A stretch of 64,000 bases of DNA from Phycicoccus sp. CSK15P-2 (GCF_016888005.1 NZ_JAFDVE010000011.1:124001-188000); one strand, 5' to 3'. Positions 44,426-55,057 are shown, counted from the stretch's first letter. The notes: generated by a model from the sequence alone, not told the origin. Numbers and translations are program-made.

Positions 44426-45430
44426 GTGAGCGACCTCCAGCACGACCGCCCCCCGGCCACCGACCCCGCCGCGCGGGGCGCCTCCCTCGACCAGGTGCTC
44501 CAGGTCTGCGGGTCGCTCGCGGCCGCGATGAACTCCGTGATCGAGGGCAAGCAGTCCGTCGTCCGCACGGCGATCACGGTGCTGCTCGCCGAGGGCCACC
44601 TCCTCGTGGAGGACGTCCCCGGGGTGGGCAAGACCCTCCTGGCCAAGACCCTCGGCCGGTGCATCGACGCCTCGGTCCGGCGCGTGCAGTTCACGCCCGA
44701 CCTCCTGCCGAGCGACATCACCGGCGTCTCGGTGTTCAACCAGGACGTCCGGGACTTCGAGTTCCGTCCCGGCGCGATCTTCGCCAACGTCGTCGTGGGG
44801 GACGAGATCAACCGGGCCTCACCGAAGACCCAGAGCGCACTGCTGGAGTCGATGGAGGAGGGGCAGGTCACCGTCGACGGGACGACGTACACCCTCCCCC
44901 GGCCGTTCATCGTCATGGCCACCCAGAACCCCATCGAGATGGAGGGCACCTACCCGCTGCCGGAGGCCCAGCGCGACCGCTTCATGGCCCGGATCTCGAT
45001 GGGCTACCCGTCGGCCCGGTCCGAGCTCGAGATGCTCGAGGTGCACGGCGGCGCCTCGCCCCTCGACGCGCTCCAGCCCGTCACCGACGCCGCGACGATT
45101 CAGGCGATGGTCGAGGCCGTGCGCTCGGTGCACGCCGCGCCCGCGGTGCGGCAGTACGTCGTCGACCTCGCGCACGCGACCCGGTCCAGCTCGGCCCTCC
45201 GGCTCGGCGCCTCGCCGCGCGCCACTCTGCACCTCCTGCGCGCCGCCCGCGCACACGCGGCCCTCTCCGGGCGCGACCACGTCCTGCCCGACGACGTCCA
45301 GCAGGTCGTCGTCCCGGTCCTCGCCCACCGGCTCATGCCCACCGGCGAGACCCAGATGGCCCGGCGCAGCACGGCGGACGTGCTCGGCGACCTCCTCCAG
45401 CGGGTCCGGGTCCCCGCGCCGACCCGGTGA
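44426..45430 (+). CDS. MoxR family AAA ATPase
   Basis: A 334-residue AAA+ chaperone of the MoxR group, thought to help assemble or activate partner proteins. The Walker A is EDVPGVGKTLLAKTL, the Walker B is VVVGDEINRASPKTQSALLE, sensor 1 is VMATQNPIEMEGTYPLPEAQ and the arginine region is RDRFMARISMGYPS. The GTG at 44426 has AAAGGGA at 44412-44418. The next two genes, DUF58 and a membrane transglutaminase, form the classical MoxR operon, 7 nt and -4 nt apart. It diverges from mraZ. Confidence 0.95.
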   Translation: MSDLQHDRPPATDPAARGASLDQVLQVCGSLAAAMNSVIEGKQSVVRTAITVLLAEGHLLVEDVPGVGKTLLAKTLGRCIDASVRRVQFTPDLLPSDITGVSVFNQDVRDFEFRPGAIFANVVVGDEINRASPKTQSALLESMEEGQVTVDGTTYTLPRPFIVMATQNPIEMEGTYPLPEAQRDRFMARISMGYPSARSELEMLEVHGGASPLDALQPVTDAATIQAMVEAVRSVHAAPAVRQYVVDLAHATRSSSALRLGASPRATLHLLRAARAHAALSGRDHVLPDDVQQVVVPVLAHRLMPTGETQMARRSTADVLGDLLQRVRVPAPTR

Positions 45431-45437
45431 CCCGGTC

Positions 45438-46709
45438 GTGCGGGCCCTGCGACGCACACTGACGACCCGGGGGGCGTCCTTCACCGGCTGCGGCCTCGCG
45501 CTCGTCGGCTCCGGCATGCTCCTCGGACAGCCGGACGTCACCCGCGTCGGCGTGCTCCTCGTCACCCTCGTCGCCGTGTCGCTCGTCGTCGTCCGGCGCC
45601 ACGGGCTGCACCTGCAGGTGAGCCGCGACGTCGAGCCCGGCCGCGTGGTCATGGACGAGCGGTCCCTCGTGACGGTGCGCATCCACAACGGCGAGGCATC
45701 CCCCGCCCCGGTGCTCATGGCCGAGGACTCCATCGACTACGCCCTCGGTGACCGTCCGCGTTTCGTCCTTCCCTCGCTGCGTCCCGGCACGTCCCGCGAG
45801 GTCCAGTACACCGTCCGGTCGCACAGCCGCGGCGTCCATCACATCGGCCCGCTGCGGGTGCGCGTCCGCGACCCGTTCGGCCTCACGCTGCGGACCGCGT
45901 CGGTGAGCGGGCAGACCGAGATCATCGTGCTCCCCCGCGTCGTGCCGCTGTCCGCAGGGCAGTCCCTCGGCTCCGGGATCGGCAGCGAGGGCGCGATCCC
46001 GCACATGGTGGCCCTGCACGGCGAGGACGACCAGACGATCCGCGAGTACCGGGACGGCGACGACCTCCGGCGCATCCACTGGCCGGCGACCGCCCGTACC
46101 GGTGCGCTCATGGTCCGCCAGGAGGACCGGCCCGCGAAGCGGCGAGCGGTGGTCCTGCTCGACACCCGGGCGATCGGCCACGGGGGCACCGGTCGGGCGA
46201 GCTCGCTCGAGTGGAGCATCACGACCGTCGCCTCGCTCGTCGCCCACCTCGTCGACGGCGCCCACGCCGTGCACCTCCTCGTGCCGGACCCCGGGTCGGA
46301 CCGGGGCACACGCCACGACGACACCCTGGACGGAGCCCTCGACGCGCTCGCCCGGGTGGGTACCGGCGACGCCGAGGACGCGATGCGCGCCGTACTCCAC
46401 GACGCCGCCGGCTTCAGCGCCCAGGGCGGCCTGGTCGTCTACGTCGGGGGCCCGCTCACCGACGACGACGCCCACGCGCTGGCTGCGCTGCGCCAACCGG
46501 GCTCGAGTGCCGTGGCCATGGTCGTCGACCCGGCCGCCTTCGACGGCCACCGCCCACCGCTCCGGGGTGGCGCGCTGCGCGCCGAGACCACCTGCGCCAC
46601 GCTGCGCGCGTCGGGCTGGCTCACGACCTCCGTCGAGCCCCCCACGAGCCCTGCCGACGCCTGGTCCGAGGTGGTCGGCAGCACCGCCGTCGCGGGAGTG
46701 GCCGGATGA
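45438..46709 (+). CDS. DUF58 domain-containing membrane protein
   Basis: A 423-residue protein with two N-terminal spans (ASFTGCGLALVGSGMLLG and GVLLVTLVAVSLVVV), a beta-rich region, and the DUF58 core IREYRDGDDLRRIHWPATAR followed by ALMVRQEDRPAKR and a vWA-like fold beginning AVVLLDTRAIG. DUF58 proteins are expected MoxR clients; their own role is unclear. The GTG at 45438 is 7 nt after the moxR stop, and the stop overlaps the next ATG (ATGA), so the operon is tightly coupled. Confidence 0.93.
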   Translation: MRALRRTLTTRGASFTGCGLALVGSGMLLGQPDVTRVGVLLVTLVAVSLVVVRRHGLHLQVSRDVEPGRVVMDERSLVTVRIHNGEASPAPVLMAEDSIDYALGDRPRFVLPSLRPGTSREVQYTVRSHSRGVHHIGPLRVRVRDPFGLTLRTASVSGQTEIIVLPRVVPLSAGQSLGSGIGSEGAIPHMVALHGEDDQTIREYRDGDDLRRIHWPATARTGALMVRQEDRPAKRRAVVLLDTRAIGHGGTGRASSLEWSITTVASLVAHLVDGAHAVHLLVPDPGSDRGTRHDDTLDGALDALARVGTGDAEDAMRAVLHDAAGFSAQGGLVVYVGGPLTDDDAHALAALRQPGSSAVAMVVDPAAFDGHRPPLRGGALRAETTCATLRASGWLTTSVEPPTSPADAWSEVVGSTAVAGVAG

Positions 46710-48988
46710 GCCGCGCCCGTCCGGTCGAGACCGCCCTCGGTGCGGTCGCCACCCTCGCCGTCACGCTCCCGCTGCTCGACCTCTTCTCCCCCGCCTCGGC
46801 GTGGAGCAGCCCGAGTGCGGTGCTCGTCATCGCCGTCGTGGTCACGGGCCTGCTGCTGCGCACCGTGACGTCGGTGCGGCCGCTCGTCGTCCTCGCCCAG
46901 CTCGTGGTGCTCGCCCAGGGCACCGCGCTGCTCCACGGCCGGGGACATCTGTGGTCGGGCATCCTGCCCTCCGCCGAGACCGTGCACGCCTTCGGCATCC
47001 TCCTGACCGACGCATACCGGGTCGTGACCACGTTCGCCGCCCCGGCGCCGACCGACCGTGGCATCGCGCTCGGGGTGAGCCTTCTCGTCGGGCTCACCGC
47101 GGTGGCGGTCGACGCCTGCGCCGTCACGTACCGCTCCCCCGCGGCGGCGGGCGTGCCGCTGCTCACGGCGTTCCTGGCCGGAGCCACCAACACCAGCGCC
47201 GGCCTGGCCGCCTGGCTCGTCGTGCCCCCGGCGCTCTGCTGGCTGGCCATGGTCGGACGCCAGGGGGTCCGGAGCATGCAGACCTGGGGAGGGAGCCCGG
47301 CGACGAGCAGCGGCTCCGACCCGGTCGCGAGCTTCGCGACTCTCGCCCGGGTCGTCGGCGTGCTGGCCCTCGTCGCGGCGGTCGCCATGCCGGGTCTGCT
47401 CCCCCACCTGCCGACGACGTTCGTCGCCGAGGGGCTGGCGCGTGGCGCGGGCAACGGCAAGAGCAGTGGCCCGCTGCGCCTCTCGACGAGCATCGACATC
47501 GCCCGTGACCTCGCGAGCCGCTCGACGGCTCCCGTCCTCGTCTACAAGACCACGGCGTCGTCCCCGGAGCCGTTGCGGGTGGGCGTCCTCGACGACTACC
47601 GCGCCGGCCAGTGGCGTTCCACGAACGACGTCACCTTCGTGCCGCTCGACGGGCGGCTACCGGGCAGCCAGGCAGGTCCTGCGGTCACGCGGACGGTCGA
47701 GCGGATCGAGGTCGGCGAGTCCTCCGTCGGGGTGCCCCAGGTGGCGCTGCCGCCGAACACGCTGGGCACGCCCTTCCCGACCGGCTCGTGGCGCGTCACC
47801 GGGGCGGGGCTCGTCGAGCTCACCCGTCAGGTGCGGTCCTACACCGCCGAGTACGAGGCGCTGCAGCCGGAGCCGGAGCAGTTCGGTACGTTCGCCGACC
47901 TGCGGGGGTCCGGTCAGGACGTGCGGGTCGACCCCCAGGCCGAGGCGACCGTGCGGCAGCTGCTCGGCGACATCACCGACGAGGCCGGTGCCGGCACCCC
48001 TCTCGAGGTGGCCGTCGCGATCCAGGACCACCTGCGTGGTCCGACGTACGTGTACTCCGAGGAGCTCGCCGACGACACCGCCGAGGGCCGGCGGCCGGAG
48101 GAGCCGCTCGTCCGCTTCTTCGAGACCCGGCGCGGGTACTGCGTGCAGTTCGCCAGCGCGATGATCATGCTCGCCCGGGCCGCCGGCATCCCGGCGCGGA
48201 TGGCGGTCGGCTTCCTGCCGGGATCCCTCGACAACGGTGAGCGGGTCGTACGGGCCGACGACGCACACGCCTGGCCCGAGCTCTACTTCCCCGACCTGGG
48301 TTGGATGCGCTTCGAGCCCACCCCGGGTGTCCGTAGCGGCATCGCCCCCGCCTACACGCGGGAGCTGACCGCACCCGAGAACAACGCCCTGCCCGTCCCG
48401 ACCGCCTCGGCGTCGACCGACGCCGACGACCCGGCGCGGCCGGAGGAGGAGGACACGACCCAGGACCCGCTGGTCACCGACACGACCCCGGTGACCGGTG
48501 TGCTGGACGTCGTGGTCAGGAGCTGGCCGACCGTCGCCGGGGTGGTCGGGGTGCTCGTCCTCGCCTCCCTGACCCCCCTCGGTGCCTGGCTGGCCCGACG
48601 ACGGGCCAGGGCGCGGGCCCGCGACGACGCCGACCTCGTCGAGGCCGAGTGGCAGTCGCTGCTGCTCCGGCTCGGGGACGTCGGGCTCGTCCCCGGCCCC
48701 GGCGTCACACCACGGCAGGCCTCGAAGCAGATCCGGTCCGCGGCATACCTCTCGGCCGAGGAGGGGGAAGCCCTCGAGCGCGTGGTCGGCGTCCTCGAGA
48801 CCGCCCGCTACGCCCGGCCGGGCGCGGCCCTCGACGACGTCGAGGCCGACGCACGCACCGTGTGGCGGGCGGCCTTGGGGCGTCGTCGGCGCCGGGACCG
48901 CGTGCGCGCGCTCATGCTGCCCGAGGAGGGACGACGACACTGGCTCTCCCTCGTACGCCGGACGCGCGACCGAGCACCACACGCCTGA
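46706..48988 (+). CDS. DUF3488 and transglutaminase-like domain membrane protein
   Basis: A 760-residue protein with about seven N-terminal spans (ALGAVATLAVTLPLLDLF onward, to about residue 235), a large extracytoplasmic part with a transglutaminase-like domain, another span near VVGVLVLASLTPLGAWLARR, and a cytoplasmic DUF4129-like tail. The catalytic Cys is in RRGYCVQFASAMIMLARAAG and the His in RADDAHAWPELYFPDLGW; the third position is FEPTPG, as often seen in this family. It may process or crosslink surface proteins. The ATG at 46706 overlaps the DUF58 stop. A convergent terminator follows. Confidence 0.94.
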   Translation: MSRARPVETALGAVATLAVTLPLLDLFSPASAWSSPSAVLVIAVVVTGLLLRTVTSVRPLVVLAQLVVLAQGTALLHGRGHLWSGILPSAETVHAFGILLTDAYRVVTTFAAPAPTDRGIALGVSLLVGLTAVAVDACAVTYRSPAAAGVPLLTAFLAGATNTSAGLAAWLVVPPALCWLAMVGRQGVRSMQTWGGSPATSSGSDPVASFATLARVVGVLALVAAVAMPGLLPHLPTTFVAEGLARGAGNGKSSGPLRLSTSIDIARDLASRSTAPVLVYKTTASSPEPLRVGVLDDYRAGQWRSTNDVTFVPLDGRLPGSQAGPAVTRTVERIEVGESSVGVPQVALPPNTLGTPFPTGSWRVTGAGLVELTRQVRSYTAEYEALQPEPEQFGTFADLRGSGQDVRVDPQAEATVRQLLGDITDEAGAGTPLEVAVAIQDHLRGPTYVYSEELADDTAEGRRPEEPLVRFFETRRGYCVQFASAMIMLARAAGIPARMAVGFLPGSLDNGERVVRADDAHAWPELYFPDLGWMRFEPTPGVRSGIAPAYTRELTAPENNALPVPTASASTDADDPARPEEEDTTQDPLVTDTTPVTGVLDVVVRSWPTVAGVVGVLVLASLTPLGAWLARRRARARARDDADLVEAEWQSLLLRLGDVGLVPGPGVTPRQASKQIRSAAYLSAEEGEALERVVGVLETARYARPGAALDDVEADARTVWRAALGRRRRRDRVRALMLPEEGRRHWLSLVRRTRDRAPHA

Positions 48989-49061
48989 GCCCCACGCACC
49001 GCCCGGCACCGGAGCCCCGCTCGACGACGGCGTGCCCGACGACGGCGTGCCGGACAACGCA

Positions 49062-49092
49062 GCGGCCCCGGGGCGTCACGCCCCGGAGCCGC
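49062..49092. terminator. bidirectional terminator between transglutaminase gene and rpoD
   Basis: A 14-bp stem with one C-A mismatch (49062-49075 and 49079-49092) and a 3-nt loop TCA, between convergent genes ending at 48988 and 49115. Confidence 0.82.
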
Positions 49093-49114
49093 TCGCGCAC
49101 GCCGTAGGTTCTCG

Positions 49115-50707
<1,593 letters not shown>

Positions 50708-50835
50708 CGTCTACCTTTCGTCGCGGATGACCGCAGCCCGGGGACACGAATGCCCGGGCAACGGCGAGTTCGGGGGTCCGGGGCGACACCTCGTCCGACT
50801 CGGTTGGCGGGCCGTCCGGCCGGGTGCGCACTACC

Positions 50836-50841
50836 ATTATA
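50836..50841 (-). promoter_or_regulatory. consensus -10 element (TATAAT) of rpoD
   Basis: On the minus strand GAAGTTATAATGG contains a perfect TATAAT, striking in such GC-rich DNA, 129 nt before the rpoD GTG. The -35 region at 17 nt spacing (TGTCCG) is weak. It implies a leader of about 120 nt. The 215-nt gap 50708-50922 holds no gene. Confidence 0.7.
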
Positions 50842-50922
50842 ACTTCGCGGTCGCCCGACGGACACATCAGACCGGTCGGGCGCCTCCGGGTGCGGCGGCG
50901 GGCGGGGTGCCCGCGGGGGCCA

Positions 50923-51318
50923 TCAGCCCTTGACGGCGAGGACCGCGCAGGGGGCGTCGAGGAGGATCCGCTGGGCATTGGAGCCCAGGATGAGCTTGCC
51001 GACGGGGGTGCGGCGACGCAGCCCGATGACGATGAGGTCGGCCTCGGTCTCGGTGGCGACGGCGATGAGGTCCTCCGCGGGCTCGTTGCCCCGGACCAGC
51101 TGGCGCACCTCGATCTCCGCGCCGCTGCCGCTCAGCTCCTCGGCGGCACGCTGCAGCTCCTCCTCGGCCGCTCGCGACGCGTCGTCGTCGAGGTCGCGAC
51201 CACCACGGTGGGAGTTGATGACGATGAGCCGCCGGCTGCGCTCACGCGCCTCCTGGACGGCGCGGGCGAGGGCAGCACGGCCCTCCTTCGTGGGCACGAA
51301 GCCGACGACGATGGTCAC
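50923..51318 (-). CDS. single-domain universal stress protein
   Basis: A 131-residue UspA fold. It starts VTIVVGFVPTKEGRAALARA and ends with the nucleotide loop GLRRRTPVGKLILGSNAQRI and CAVLAVKG. The G-2x-G-9x-G(S/T) pattern is recognisable with substitutions, so ATP binding is likely but not certain. The GTG at 51318 has a very strong AGGAGGA four bases upstream. It lies between metX and rpoD on the same strand, 56 nt after metX, so it may be co-transcribed with metX. Confidence 0.9.
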   Translation of the reverse strand: MTIVVGFVPTKEGRAALARAVQEARERSRRLIVINSHRGGRDLDDDASRAAEEELQRAAEELSGSGAEIEVRQLVRGNEPAEDLIAVATETEADLIVIGLRRRTPVGKLILGSNAQRILLDAPCAVLAVKG

Positions 51319-51374
51319 GGTCTCCTCCTGGGCCGGGCGGACACTCGTCCGACCGTACCGCAGAGGCGGACGGG

Positions 51375-52505
51375 TCACCCGGGCCGCGTCACCGCGCGGA
51401 TGACGGCACCCACCTGCTCGGTCTCGACGAGGAACCCGTCGTGGCCGTGGCCGGACTCGACGACCGTCAGCGCGGTGTCCGGACGCATCCGCACCATCTC
51501 CTCGGAGAGCCTGAGCGGGTAGAGGCGGTCGGTGGTCACCCCCGCCACGTGGAGGGTGCCGGGAAACGCACGGAGCGCGGCCGCCACACCCCCCCGGTCA
51601 CGGCCGACGTCGTGGCTGTTCATCGCCTCGGTGAGGACGACGTAGCTGTTGGGGTCGAACCGGCGAGCGAGCTTCTCGGCGTGGTGGTCGAGGTAGCTCT
51701 CGACGTCGTAGCGGCCTCCGCCACCCAGCGGGTCCTCCCCCGCTCGCGGACGACGGCCGAAGCGGTCGTCCAGCTCGCTGTCGTGCCGGTACGTCGTGTG
51801 GGCGATCCTGCGGGCGATCCCGAGCCCGGTGAGCGGGGCACGCCCCGTGTCGTAGTAGTCGCCGTCCGCGTAGTCCGGGTCGCTGCGGATGGCGAGGAGC
51901 TGGGGCTGGCACCACGCGACCTGGTTCGCGCTCGCGGCGGCGGTCGAGGCCAGGACGAGCGCGCGCTCGACCCTGTGGGGGTACGTCGCCGCCCACTCGA
52001 GGGCGCGCATCCCGCCCATCGAGCCCCCGAGGACGGTGTGCCAGCGCCGGATGCCGAGGGCGTCGGCGAGGGCCGCCTCGACACCGACCTGGTCCCGGAT
52101 GGTGATGTACGGGAACCGCCCACCCCAGGGGCGGCCGTCCGGCGCGTCGGAGGCCGGGCCGGACGTCCCCTGACAGCCGCCGAGCACGTTCGACGCGACG
52201 ACGAAGAAGCGGTCGGTGTCGAGCGGGGCGCCGGGCCCGATGAGGCCCGGCCACCAGCCGTCCGTCGGGTGACCCGGGCCGGCCGGGCCGACGACGTGGC
52301 TGTCGCCCGTCAGCGCGTGCTCGACGAGAACGGCGTTGCCGCCGTCCGGAGCGAGGGTCCCCCACGTCTCGTACGCGACCGTGACGTCCGGCAGAAACCC
52401 GCCGCGTTCGAGGGCGATCTCGCCGACCGCGGCGAACTGCCGGTCGCCGACCGGGTCACCCGTGCGCCAGGCGGCTCCGGCCCAGCGGGTCGGGGTGGCG
52501 GTCAT
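51375..52505 (-). CDS. metX: homoserine O-acetyltransferase MetX
   Basis: Acetylates (or in some bacteria succinylates) homoserine at the start of methionine synthesis. The 376-residue alpha/beta hydrolase has the nucleophile Ser in VLGGSMGGMRALEW, the Asp in VTTDRLYPLRLSEEM and the His in SGHGHDGFLVETEQ, plus NAVLVEHALTGDSHVVG near the start. The ATG at 52505 has GAGGAG seven bases upstream; an upstream ATG at 52523 lacks one. The leader carries a SAM-IV riboswitch, so expression should fall when S-adenosylmethionine is abundant. metY is not in the window. Confidence 0.96.
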   Translation of the reverse strand: MTATPTRWAGAAWRTGDPVGDRQFAAVGEIALERGGFLPDVTVAYETWGTLAPDGGNAVLVEHALTGDSHVVGPAGPGHPTDGWWPGLIGPGAPLDTDRFFVVASNVLGGCQGTSGPASDAPDGRPWGGRFPYITIRDQVGVEAALADALGIRRWHTVLGGSMGGMRALEWAATYPHRVERALVLASTAAASANQVAWCQPQLLAIRSDPDYADGDYYDTGRAPLTGLGIARRIAHTTYRHDSELDDRFGRRPRAGEDPLGGGGRYDVESYLDHHAEKLARRFDPNSYVVLTEAMNSHDVGRDRGGVAAALRAFPGTLHVAGVTTDRLYPLRLSEEMVRMRPDTALTVVESGHGHDGFLVETEQVGAVIRAVTRPG

Positions 52506-52554
52506 CGGCGTGCTCCTCGGCATCTCGCGTTGCCGGTACGCACCGCACCGGCCG

Positions 52555-52631
52555 GGTCATCACCCGGGGCACCCCACCGCGAGGAGGGTTGCCGCCCAGC
52601 AAACCGGGGTTTGGCACTGGGACTCATGACC
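52555..52631 (-). promoter_or_regulatory. SAM-IV riboswitch of metX
   Basis: On the minus strand the segment opens GGTCATGAGTCCCAGTGCCA and closes GGGGTGCCCCGGGTGATGACC. The 6-bp outer stem is GGTCAT/ATGACC, followed by a GTTTGCTGG and CGGCAACCCTCC core. This matches the SAM-IV aptamer known from actinobacterial met genes. After it comes a hairpin GCCGGT/ACCGGC (52532-52552), then the metX ribosome site (52513-52518), so control at translation or early termination is likely. It starts only 12 nt after the DUF4192 stop. Confidence 0.9.
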
Positions 52632-52642
52632 TGTCGAGAATG

Positions 52643-53740
52643 CTACCCGGCCAGGCTCTCCGGGGCGGGAGGAGTCCGCGGAGCGGTCGTGCCCACCCCC
52701 GACACCCGCAGGCCGGCTCCGACGACCGTGTCGAGCAGCAGGGCGAGGCGGTAGCCGGGGTCGAGGCGGAGCGCCCGGCCCAGGGCGGCGCGGGTCAGGG
52801 CGCCGTCGCCGTCGTGCCACGCGGCCTGGGCGAGCACGGTGCACGCGGCCGCCGCGTCGGCCGGACGGTCGTCGGGCACTGCGCGGGCGAGCCCGATGAG
52901 GCGTTCGACGACGAGACCGCGCCCACCGGGGTCCGGGGAGCCCGTTCCCCACGACCCCATGGCGCCCCATCGGGGCAGGCACCCCTCGAGCAGCCGGACG
53001 ACCCGCGCGTCCACCGCCGACCGGGGCAGCACACCGGGAGCGACCCACGAGACGACGCCGTCGCGCAGGGGCACGTCGGTGAGACCCCGCACCGCGACGG
53101 CGACGTCGGACGCCCCGACGTGGTGGTCGTGCGGCGGCGCGGTGGCGGGGGTGCGCAGCACACGGGACCAGGCTCGCACGGCCGCCCGGCGTCGGCGGAC
53201 GGTCTGCGCCGGCAGCGCGGCGAGCCGATCGGCCACGGCCCGGGTGGGGCCGGAGGGCTCGACGAGGGCGTCGACGCTCCGGCGGTCGGGGAGCGGCGAG
53301 CGGCCGAGCGCCACGAGCTCGGCCACCGCAGGGACGTCGGCGGCGAGCGGCAGGGGGATGCCGTCGGGCGGGCAGCAGGGGCGGTCGCACCGCAGGGAGT
53401 ACCGCCGACCGTCGCGCACGACCACGACGTCGAGGACCCTCGTGCCGGCCTGCCCGAAGCGCTCGGCGAGAGCGGCCAGAAGGGGCTCGGACTCTCCCAC
53501 GTGGTCCTCGTAGCCGACGAGGAGGACGCTGCCGGGACGCTCGCGCAGGGCCGGGCCCGCCACCGCCGCGACCACGGTCGGCACGCCGTCCGGCCCGGGG
53601 AGGTCCACCCGTGCCGTCATGACGACCCGCGTCGCACGGAGGGTGATGACGACGGCGCTACGTCTCGGGTGGTAGCCGAGCTGGTAGGGCAGGGACGCGA
53701 CGACGTCACCGGGGTCGCGCAGGACGATGGATGCTGTCAT
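52643..53740 (-). CDS. DUF4192 domain-containing protein
   Basis: A 365-residue actinobacterial protein of unknown function. It opens with the family signature DPGDVVASLPYQLGYHPRRS, then a mixed alpha/beta region including SVLLVGYEDHVGESEPLL and DVVVVRDGRRYSLRCDRPCC, and a helical C-terminal half with CTVLAQAAWHDGDGALTRAA and LRLDPGYRLALLLD, which looks repeat-like (TPR-type). No membrane span or signal is seen. The ATG at 53740 is the natural start. It lies upstream of the metX riboswitch on the same strand. Confidence 0.9.
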   Translation of the reverse strand: MTASIVLRDPGDVVASLPYQLGYHPRRSAVVITLRATRVVMTARVDLPGPDGVPTVVAAVAGPALRERPGSVLLVGYEDHVGESEPLLAALAERFGQAGTRVLDVVVVRDGRRYSLRCDRPCCPPDGIPLPLAADVPAVAELVALGRSPLPDRRSVDALVEPSGPTRAVADRLAALPAQTVRRRRAAVRAWSRVLRTPATAPPHDHHVGASDVAVAVRGLTDVPLRDGVVSWVAPGVLPRSAVDARVVRLLEGCLPRWGAMGSWGTGSPDPGGRGLVVERLIGLARAVPDDRPADAAAACTVLAQAAWHDGDGALTRAALGRALRLDPGYRLALLLDTVVGAGLRVSGVGTTAPRTPPAPESLAG

Positions 53741-53836
53741 GCCTCCACGCTGCCGACGTCCCGGCGCGGCCGGAAGGCCGGGCCTGCGTGCCTGTGGACG
53801 ACCGACGGCAGCCGGGCGCCTGTGGACGACGCGGGC

Positions 53837-54235
53837 TCAGTCGACGACGTCGGAGCGCACGGTGGTGGGCCCGGCGGCCGGCTCGCCCTCCCCCGGCCCG
53901 CGGCCGCTGGATGCCTCCCACTCGAGGAACTTCTCGGTCTCCTCGACGACGGTCGTCGCGACCCAGCCGAGAACCATCGCGTCGTCCGCGAGCCCGAGGA
54001 CGCCGAGGACGCCCTCGGGGAGGAGGTCGACGGGCGAGACGACGTAGGCGGCACCGGCGGCGACGAGGCCGAGCCGGACGAGCGAGGTGCCCGTGTAGTC
54101 GCCGCTGCGTACCGCGGACACGAGCCGTGGGATCGCCACCGCGCGGTCTCCGAGGGACGGGCCGCCGGGGCGGGTGGCGAGCTTGGCCGCGCGCGCGAGC
54201 GCGCCGACGTAGGCGAAGCCGCGGGCTTTCGACAT
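53837..54235 (-). CDS. YkvA/DUF1232 family membrane protein
   Basis: A 132-residue protein with the DUF1232 core AAYVVSPVDLLPEGVLGVLG and LADDAMVLGWVATTVVEETE, forming a short membrane hairpin. The tail is acidic and Gly/Pro-rich. The family is widespread and uncharacterised. The ATG at 54235 has a good GGAGGA site 3 nt upstream. Neighbours on the same strand are EcsC upstream and DUF4192 downstream. Confidence 0.88.
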   Translation of the reverse strand: MSKARGFAYVGALARAAKLATRPGGPSLGDRAVAIPRLVSAVRSGDYTGTSLVRLGLVAAGAAYVVSPVDLLPEGVLGVLGLADDAMVLGWVATTVVEETEKFLEWEASSGRGPGEGEPAAGPTTVRSDVVD

Positions 54236-54253
54236 GGTTCCTCCTGGTCCGGT

Positions 54254-54309
54254 GGCGGGTGGCTCCCGCCGTCTCTCTCGACGTGTGTGGCGCGCGGGAG
54301 GTTCCCGCG
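54254..54309 (-). terminator. two small hairpins between EcsC and YkvA genes
   Basis: GGCGGG/CCCGCC (54254-54259 and 54265-54270, 5-nt loop) and CGCGGGA/TCCCGCG (54293-54299 and 54303-54309, 3-nt loop), within the 84-nt gap after the EcsC stop. They could end EcsC transcription, but the stems are short. Confidence 0.4.
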
Positions 54310-54319
54310 ACCGGCCGCG

Positions 54320-55057
54320 TCAGCCGTTCTGGATCTGCGGAGTGGCCGGCGGGAACTCCCGACGTGCGTCGGAGGCGATCCGGCGAAGGAGCACGATGTC
54401 GACCCCTGCGCCGATGACTCCCCCGGCGAGCGGGACGCCCCGGCCGAGGCGTGCCAGCACGGTCTTCGTCGTGCCGGCCACCATCCGGAAGTACACGCCC
54501 TTCTTGACGACCATCTCGACCGGGCCGGGCAGCCGCTGTGCCGCGAGGTTGACGAATCGTCCCCCGGGCGGGGTCGGCAGGTGGGCCTTGCGCAGCAGGT
54601 CCTCGGCGTCCGCGCCGACGAGGGTGAGCAGCACCGCGGCACGGATCGGTTCGCGGTCGATGTCGTGGCCCCGCAGCCGGGCGATGGCGGCGGTCATCCG
54701 GGTGGCTGCCGCGTAGAAGGCGATGACGTTGGCGGGCAGCGCCACCGGCAGGGTGACGAAGCCACCGAGCCCGGTGAGGAACCCCTCGGACCCCGCCGCG
54801 ACGGTGTGCGTGCGGACGATGTGGTCGATGGCCTTCTCGACGTCTCCCCCCGACTTGCGCAGGGCCGTGTCGGCCACCCGGGAGGCGGAGGCGAAGGGGC
54901 CCTTGCCGTCGATGCCGACGTCGAGCACGGTGTCGACGACCTTGATGGCCCGCCGGGAGAGCATGCCGTCGTCCGTGGGCTCCTCCGCGGCCCGTTCGAG
55001 AGCAGGACGGTCGTGCGTGGCGTCCTTGCCCTTGCCACGTCGGTCGAGAGTCCCCAC
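54320..55057 (-). CDS. EcsC family protein
   Basis: A 245-residue protein of the EcsC family, whose founding member sits in a Bacillus ABC transporter operon; its function is not known. Visible parts are a helical N-terminal half (ALRKSGGDVEKAIDHIVRTH), a membrane-like TGLGGFVTLPVALPANVIAF, an Asp/Arg-rich helix, and the C-terminal glycine-rich helix GRGVPLAGGVIGAGVDIVLL. I chose the GTG at 55057, with GGAGG five bases upstream; a GTG at 55063 is the alternative. There is no transporter gene nearby. Confidence 0.88.
   Translation of the reverse strand: MGTLDRRGKGKDATHDRPALERAAEEPTDDGMLSRRAIKVVDTVLDVGIDGKGPFASASRVADTALRKSGGDVEKAIDHIVRTHTVAAGSEGFLTGLGGFVTLPVALPANVIAFYAAATRMTAAIARLRGHDIDREPIRAAVLLTLVGADAEDLLRKAHLPTPPGGRFVNLAAQRLPGPVEMVVKKGVYFRMVAGTTKTVLARLGRGVPLAGGVIGAGVDIVLLRRIASDARREFPPATPQIQNG

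Noticed and set aside
44181-44429. An 82-codon plus-strand frame between the promoter zone and moxR
   Set aside because: It has no ribosome site, an Arg/Gly/Pro/Ser-rich composition typical of non-coding GC-rich leader, and it would run into the moxR start.
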